Shown here one piece after another: positions 63,260-64,000 of a stretch of DNA of 64,000 nucleotides. Position 1 is the first letter of the stretch. The number at the start of each line of letters is the position of its first letter. Location of the stretch: positions 17,996-81,995 of the forward strand of contig JBAUMF010000040.1 in NCBI GenBank assembly GCA_049578545.1, in the 5' to 3' direction. This stretch comes from DASQBT01 sp049578545 (GTDB lineage Bacteria; Pseudomonadota; Gammaproteobacteria; Burkholderiales; Thiobacillaceae). The translations under genes were made by a program, and so were the position numbers. Under the pieces are notes generated by a model. That model had not been told where the DNA came from. It made no database searches and saw only the letters and a program-made list of their open reading frames with translations.

Positions 63260-63640
63260 ATGTACCCCTGGACAAGACCCCTGTTTGTCATCGCTGCCCT
63301 GTATGACGGCCTGCTGGGGCTGGCCTTCCTGTTCTTCCCCCTGGCCATCTTCGCCCACTATGGCGTCGAGCCTCCCAACCATCCCGCCTACGTCCAGTTC
63401 CCTGCGCTGTTGCTGCTGGTATTCGCTGCCATGTTCCTGCGCATCGCGAACAGCCCGGCGAAAAACCATGACCTGATTCCTTATGGCATGGCATTGAAAG
63501 CCTCCTATTCGGGACTCGCGTTCTGGTATGCCATTACCCGTGGCATTCCTTCAATGTGGATACCCTGGGCCTGGGCTGATCTTGTGTTCCTGCTCGTCTT
63601 TGTGTTGTCCTGGCTCAACCTTCGCAAGTTCTATGGCTAG
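63260..63640 (+). CDS. Four-helix membrane protein (partner of the radical SAM gene)
   Basis: 126 residues, four helices: PLFVIAALYDGLLGLAFLFFPLAIF, FPALLLLVFAAMFLRIANSP, MALKASYSGLAFWYAITRG and WAWADLVFLLVFVLSWLNLRKF. AAGGAG at 63247-63252 and a 4-bp gap from the radical SAM stop mark it as the last gene of the operon. I do not recognise a named family with confidence. Confidence 0.75.
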   Translation: MYPWTRPLFVIAALYDGLLGLAFLFFPLAIFAHYGVEPPNHPAYVQFPALLLLVFAAMFLRIANSPAKNHDLIPYGMALKASYSGLAFWYAITRGIPSMWIPWAWADLVFLLVFVLSWLNLRKFYG

Positions 63641-63811
63641 CCGGACGAATGAATTGATGATTCAACGAATCGTGGTCGTTTTGTGCCCGACCGGTGAATC
63701 CAGGGTTGATGCACGTCGTGCCACACGCGCGATATGCGGAATCGGGACGTGAACTGCAAAGAGGACAAGGTCTGCGTCAGCTGGACAATGCTGGCCAGAA
63801 CGAGTTTGCTA

Positions 63812-64000
63812 GGGCGTGTTAACACTAATTGACACGATGCGGATGGCTATGAAATACTTTGGGCATGGAACTCACACAAGCCCAGTACGAAGAAATCGCA
63901 CACTGCCTGCCCAGACAACGCGGCAATGTCAGCCTGCCCAATTTGAGTGTCTTGAACGCCATCCTGTATGTGGCCGAGCATGGCTGCAAATGGCGCGGCC
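63812..64000 (+). mobile_element. IS5-like insertion sequence, left part (continues past the edge)
   Basis: GGGCGTGTTAACACTAAT at about 63812 is a plausible left terminal repeat, next to a CTA target-like sequence. The transposase frame begins 53 bp inside. The right end is outside the window, so neither the terminal repeat nor the target duplication can be confirmed. Confidence 0.6.
63865..64000 (+). CDS. IS5-family transposase (N-terminal part)
   Basis: The first 45 codons before the window ends: MELTQAQYEEIAHCLPRQRG, NVSLPNLSVLNAILYVAEHG, CKWRG. This N-terminus is characteristic of IS5-family (ISL2/IS427-like) DDE transposases. GGGC precedes the ATG at 63865; a stronger ribosome-binding site is not seen. 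Completeness and activity cannot be judged. Confidence 0.8.
   Translation, partial: MELTQAQYEEIAHCLPRQRGNVSLPNLSVLNAILYVAEHGCKWRG

Overview
The window looks like chromosome of a GC-rich betaproteobacterium, most likely a Nitrosomonadales-type sulfur- or iron-cycling lineage. This is inferred from gene content and order: glyA-nrdR-ribD-(methyltransferase)-ribE-ribBX-ribH-nusB-thiL-pgpA-cinA, then recA-recX, an nrdA with two ATP-cones, YaeQ, DUF2189, small c-type cytochromes and a PEP-CTERM esterase. No 16S gene or tRNA is present to fix the taxonomy.

Layout. 1-11.7 kb: the end of a large DUF748/AsmA-like envelope protein, a lone V-ATPase subunit I, divergent darP and pmbA, a TRAP transporter (dctQM with a separate, oppositely oriented dctP and a decayed second dctP), an OmpA-like lipoprotein and a potassium channel. 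11.7-25.4 kb: the one-carbon, riboflavin, thiamine and lipid housekeeping run, much of it translationally coupled, then a CapW/BrxR-like WYL regulator, recA, a DUF559-RecX fusion protein, a toxin-antitoxin pair bracketed by a repeated piece of recX, and pilA behind a sigma-54-type promoter. 25.8-33.7 kb: a calpain-like cysteine protease, nrdA with two tandem NrdR boxes, a 614-bp nested palindrome, nrdB, and a TIR-domain protein.

33.7-50.4 kb is a plastic accessory zone of small genes present in several whole, truncated or chimeric copies. These are dsbB (one intact, two 5' fragments), a 118-aa membrane protein (one intact, one 3' fragment), a 90-aa family (two intact, at least one remnant), a small Cys/His protein (one intact, one truncated, two tail fragments), a two-helix protein (two copies) and NYN-LOTUS predicted RNA-processing proteins (two copies). 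The recurring combination NYN-LOTUS + two-helix protein + Cys/His protein is the best candidate here for an undescribed system. A 7TM-GGDEF diguanylate cyclase, a cNMP-binding protein, cytochromes and a Spy-like protein are interspersed.

50.4-64 kb: exported proteins (one with a single heme motif), membrane proteins, YceI, an isoquinoline-oxidoreductase-type molybdenum hydroxylase (small and large subunits plus a MocA-type cofactor enzyme), a PEP-CTERM GDSL esterase, a B12-binding radical SAM operon, and the start of an IS5-like insertion sequence that runs off the right edge.

All functional calls come from reading translated sequence against remembered family motifs. No database search was run.
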